Of a stretch of 64,000 nt of DNA, positions 63,216 through 64,000 are shown one piece after another. The first letter of the stretch is position 1, and each line of letters starts with the position of its first letter. The stretch spans positions 310,001 to 374,000 of the forward strand of contig NZ_CP170633.1 of the NCBI RefSeq assembly GCF_042932805.1. Reading direction: 5' to 3'. A model generated the notes under the pieces. The model was given only the letters and a program-made list of their open reading frames with translations, ran no database searches and was not told the origin of the DNA. This stretch comes from Ascidiaceihabitans sp029251465. GTDB lineage: Bacteria > Pseudomonadota > Alphaproteobacteria > Rhodobacterales > Rhodobacteraceae. Both the position numbers and the translations under genes were made by a program.

Positions 63216-63614
63216 ATGTCATTAAAAAAAGCGGCGTTTGCGGTGCGTGACAACGCTTATGCGCCTTATTCGAAATTCCACGTCGGGGCCGCTATTCGCG
63301 CAGAATCAGGCGCTGTCTACGTCGGCTGCAATGTCGAAAATGCAGCCTACCCCGAGGGAACCTGCGCCGAAGCGGGGGCCATTGCCGCAATGATCGCCGC
63401 AGGTGAAACCCGCCTGAGCGAAGTCTACGTGGCGGCTGGTGGATCAAAACTGATCACGCCGTGCGGCGGGTGTCGTCAGAAGCTTGCGGAATTTGCCGAC
63501 GGCGACGTGCTTGTGCACATGGCGACGATCAGTGGACTAGAAAGCACGATGCGCATGGATGCGTTGTTGCCGGGGGCCTTTGGTGCCGGACATATGGAAG
63601 ATACCCCAGAATGA
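63216..63614 (+). CDS. cdd: Cytidine deaminase
   Basis: Cdd deaminates cytidine and deoxycytidine to uridine forms. The 132-residue tetrameric-type enzyme has the zinc site TCAEAG (Cys50, Glu52) and PCGGC (Cys83, Cys86). YAPYSKFHVGAA is the substrate loop. The ATG at 63216 follows GGGGGCGAG. Its stop overlaps the deoA start as ATGA. Confidence 0.96.
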   Translation: MSLKKAAFAVRDNAYAPYSKFHVGAAIRAESGAVYVGCNVENAAYPEGTCAEAGAIAAMIAAGETRLSEVYVAAGGSKLITPCGGCRQKLAEFADGDVLVHMATISGLESTMRMDALLPGAFGAGHMEDTPE

Positions 63615-64000
63615 GTGAGATCACCGCCCAAGCCATCATTGCAAAACTGCGCCAGCGCCAAACGCCGGGTCGTGAAGAATTGGCATGGTTTGCGCAAGGG
63701 CTGGCTGACCACACCGTCAGCGATGCGCAGGCCGGTGCCTTTGCCATGGCTGTGTGCCTGAACGGGTTGGGCGATGTGGGCCGTGTTGCGTTGACCATGG
63801 CAATGCGCGACAGCGGCACGGTGCTGAAATGGGACTTGGCGGGGCCGGTTCTGGACAAACATTCAACGGGCGGTGTTGGCGATTGCGTCAGCTTGATTTT
63901 GGCACCTGCGTTGGCGGCCTGCGGTGCGTTTGTGCCAATGATTTCGGGACGCGGTTTGGGTCACACGGGCGGAACGCTTGATAAACTCGACGCGATCCCT
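63611..64000 (+). CDS. deoA: Thymidine phosphorylase, N-terminal part (runs off the window)
   Basis: The first 130 codons are present. The protein splits thymidine to thymine and deoxyribose 1-phosphate. KHSTGGVGD at residues 83-91 is the phosphate-binding signature, and MISGRGLGHTGGTLDKLDAI follows at 110-129. It overlaps cdd by ATGA, giving a cdd-deoA salvage operon. The 3' end lies beyond the right edge of the window. Confidence 0.95.
   Translation, partial: MSEITAQAIIAKLRQRQTPGREELAWFAQGLADHTVSDAQAGAFAMAVCLNGLGDVGRVALTMAMRDSGTVLKWDLAGPVLDKHSTGGVGDCVSLILAPALAACGAFVPMISGRGLGHTGGTLDKLDAIP

Overview
The window is about 64 kb of a chromosome from an alphaproteobacterium. The best fit is the Roseobacter group (Rhodobacteraceae). 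This rests on several traits: an F1-only ATP synthase operon (delta-alpha-gamma-beta-epsilon), a Mn-type (DHH) inorganic pyrophosphatase, an Hsp20-DUF1150 pair, a small MPWTRG-type basic protein, a Sat-CysC fusion and a Hint-domain protein. Genes are dense, and many neighbours overlap by ATGA or share stop codons. I saw no rRNA, tRNA, insertion sequence, prophage or CRISPR array.

Layout. 1-4.4 kb: tail of atpH, then atpA-G-D-C and a strong terminator, followed by an H-type lectin gene. 5.0-8.2 kb: a short accessory stretch with a broken cytochrome P450, a short-chain dehydrogenase with a long insertion, and a glutathionyl-hydroquinone reductase; it looks like the remains of an aromatic-compound module. 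8.3-19 kb: housekeeping genes (prs, an isomerase and hydrolase pair, a 2OG-type oxygenase, threonine aldolase, YcgN, ribF, MaoC, HAD, ppaC, rpiB). 19-21.3 kb: groES-groEL with a CIRCE operator and a sigma70-like promoter. 21.4-26.7 kb: an EamA transporter, a secreted lipase-like hydrolase overlapping an orphan PhnM, and purE-purK.

26.8-34.8 kb: hsp20 with a possible sigma32 promoter, DUF1150, a secreted zinc-protease-like protein, PhzF, a GT10 fucosyltransferase-like protein, Sat-CysC, trxB and an Lrp regulator with paired direct repeats, then a Hint-domain protein. 35-42 kb: an unlisted 47-residue gene, pgeF-midA-lgt, ubiK-like, YbjN, proC, CsaA-like, a D-2-hydroxyacid dehydrogenase and tdk. 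42.0-42.5 kb is gene-free but contains the most striking structure in the window: about 150 nt able to fold into a junction with a 10-bp closing helix, a second nested-stem domain and an 8-bp pairing between the two. It lies before a CII-like DNA-binding protein gene that overlaps arsH.

43.6-52.3 kb: a FabH-like synthase, a secreted PilJ-type sensor-domain protein, carB, an esterase, and a TetR-PspA-YiaA unit with three copies of the operator TGAAC-N3-GTTCA. 52.3-64 kb: glyA, nadK, a three-gene secreted Cys-rich/SCO operon, an Hsp70-like YegD protein, prpE, malic enzyme with a palindromic operator, and a VOC-cupin protein ahead of cdd and deoA (pyrimidine nucleoside salvage; deoA runs off the end).

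All functional calls come from reading motifs and family resemblance by eye. No database search or folding program was run.
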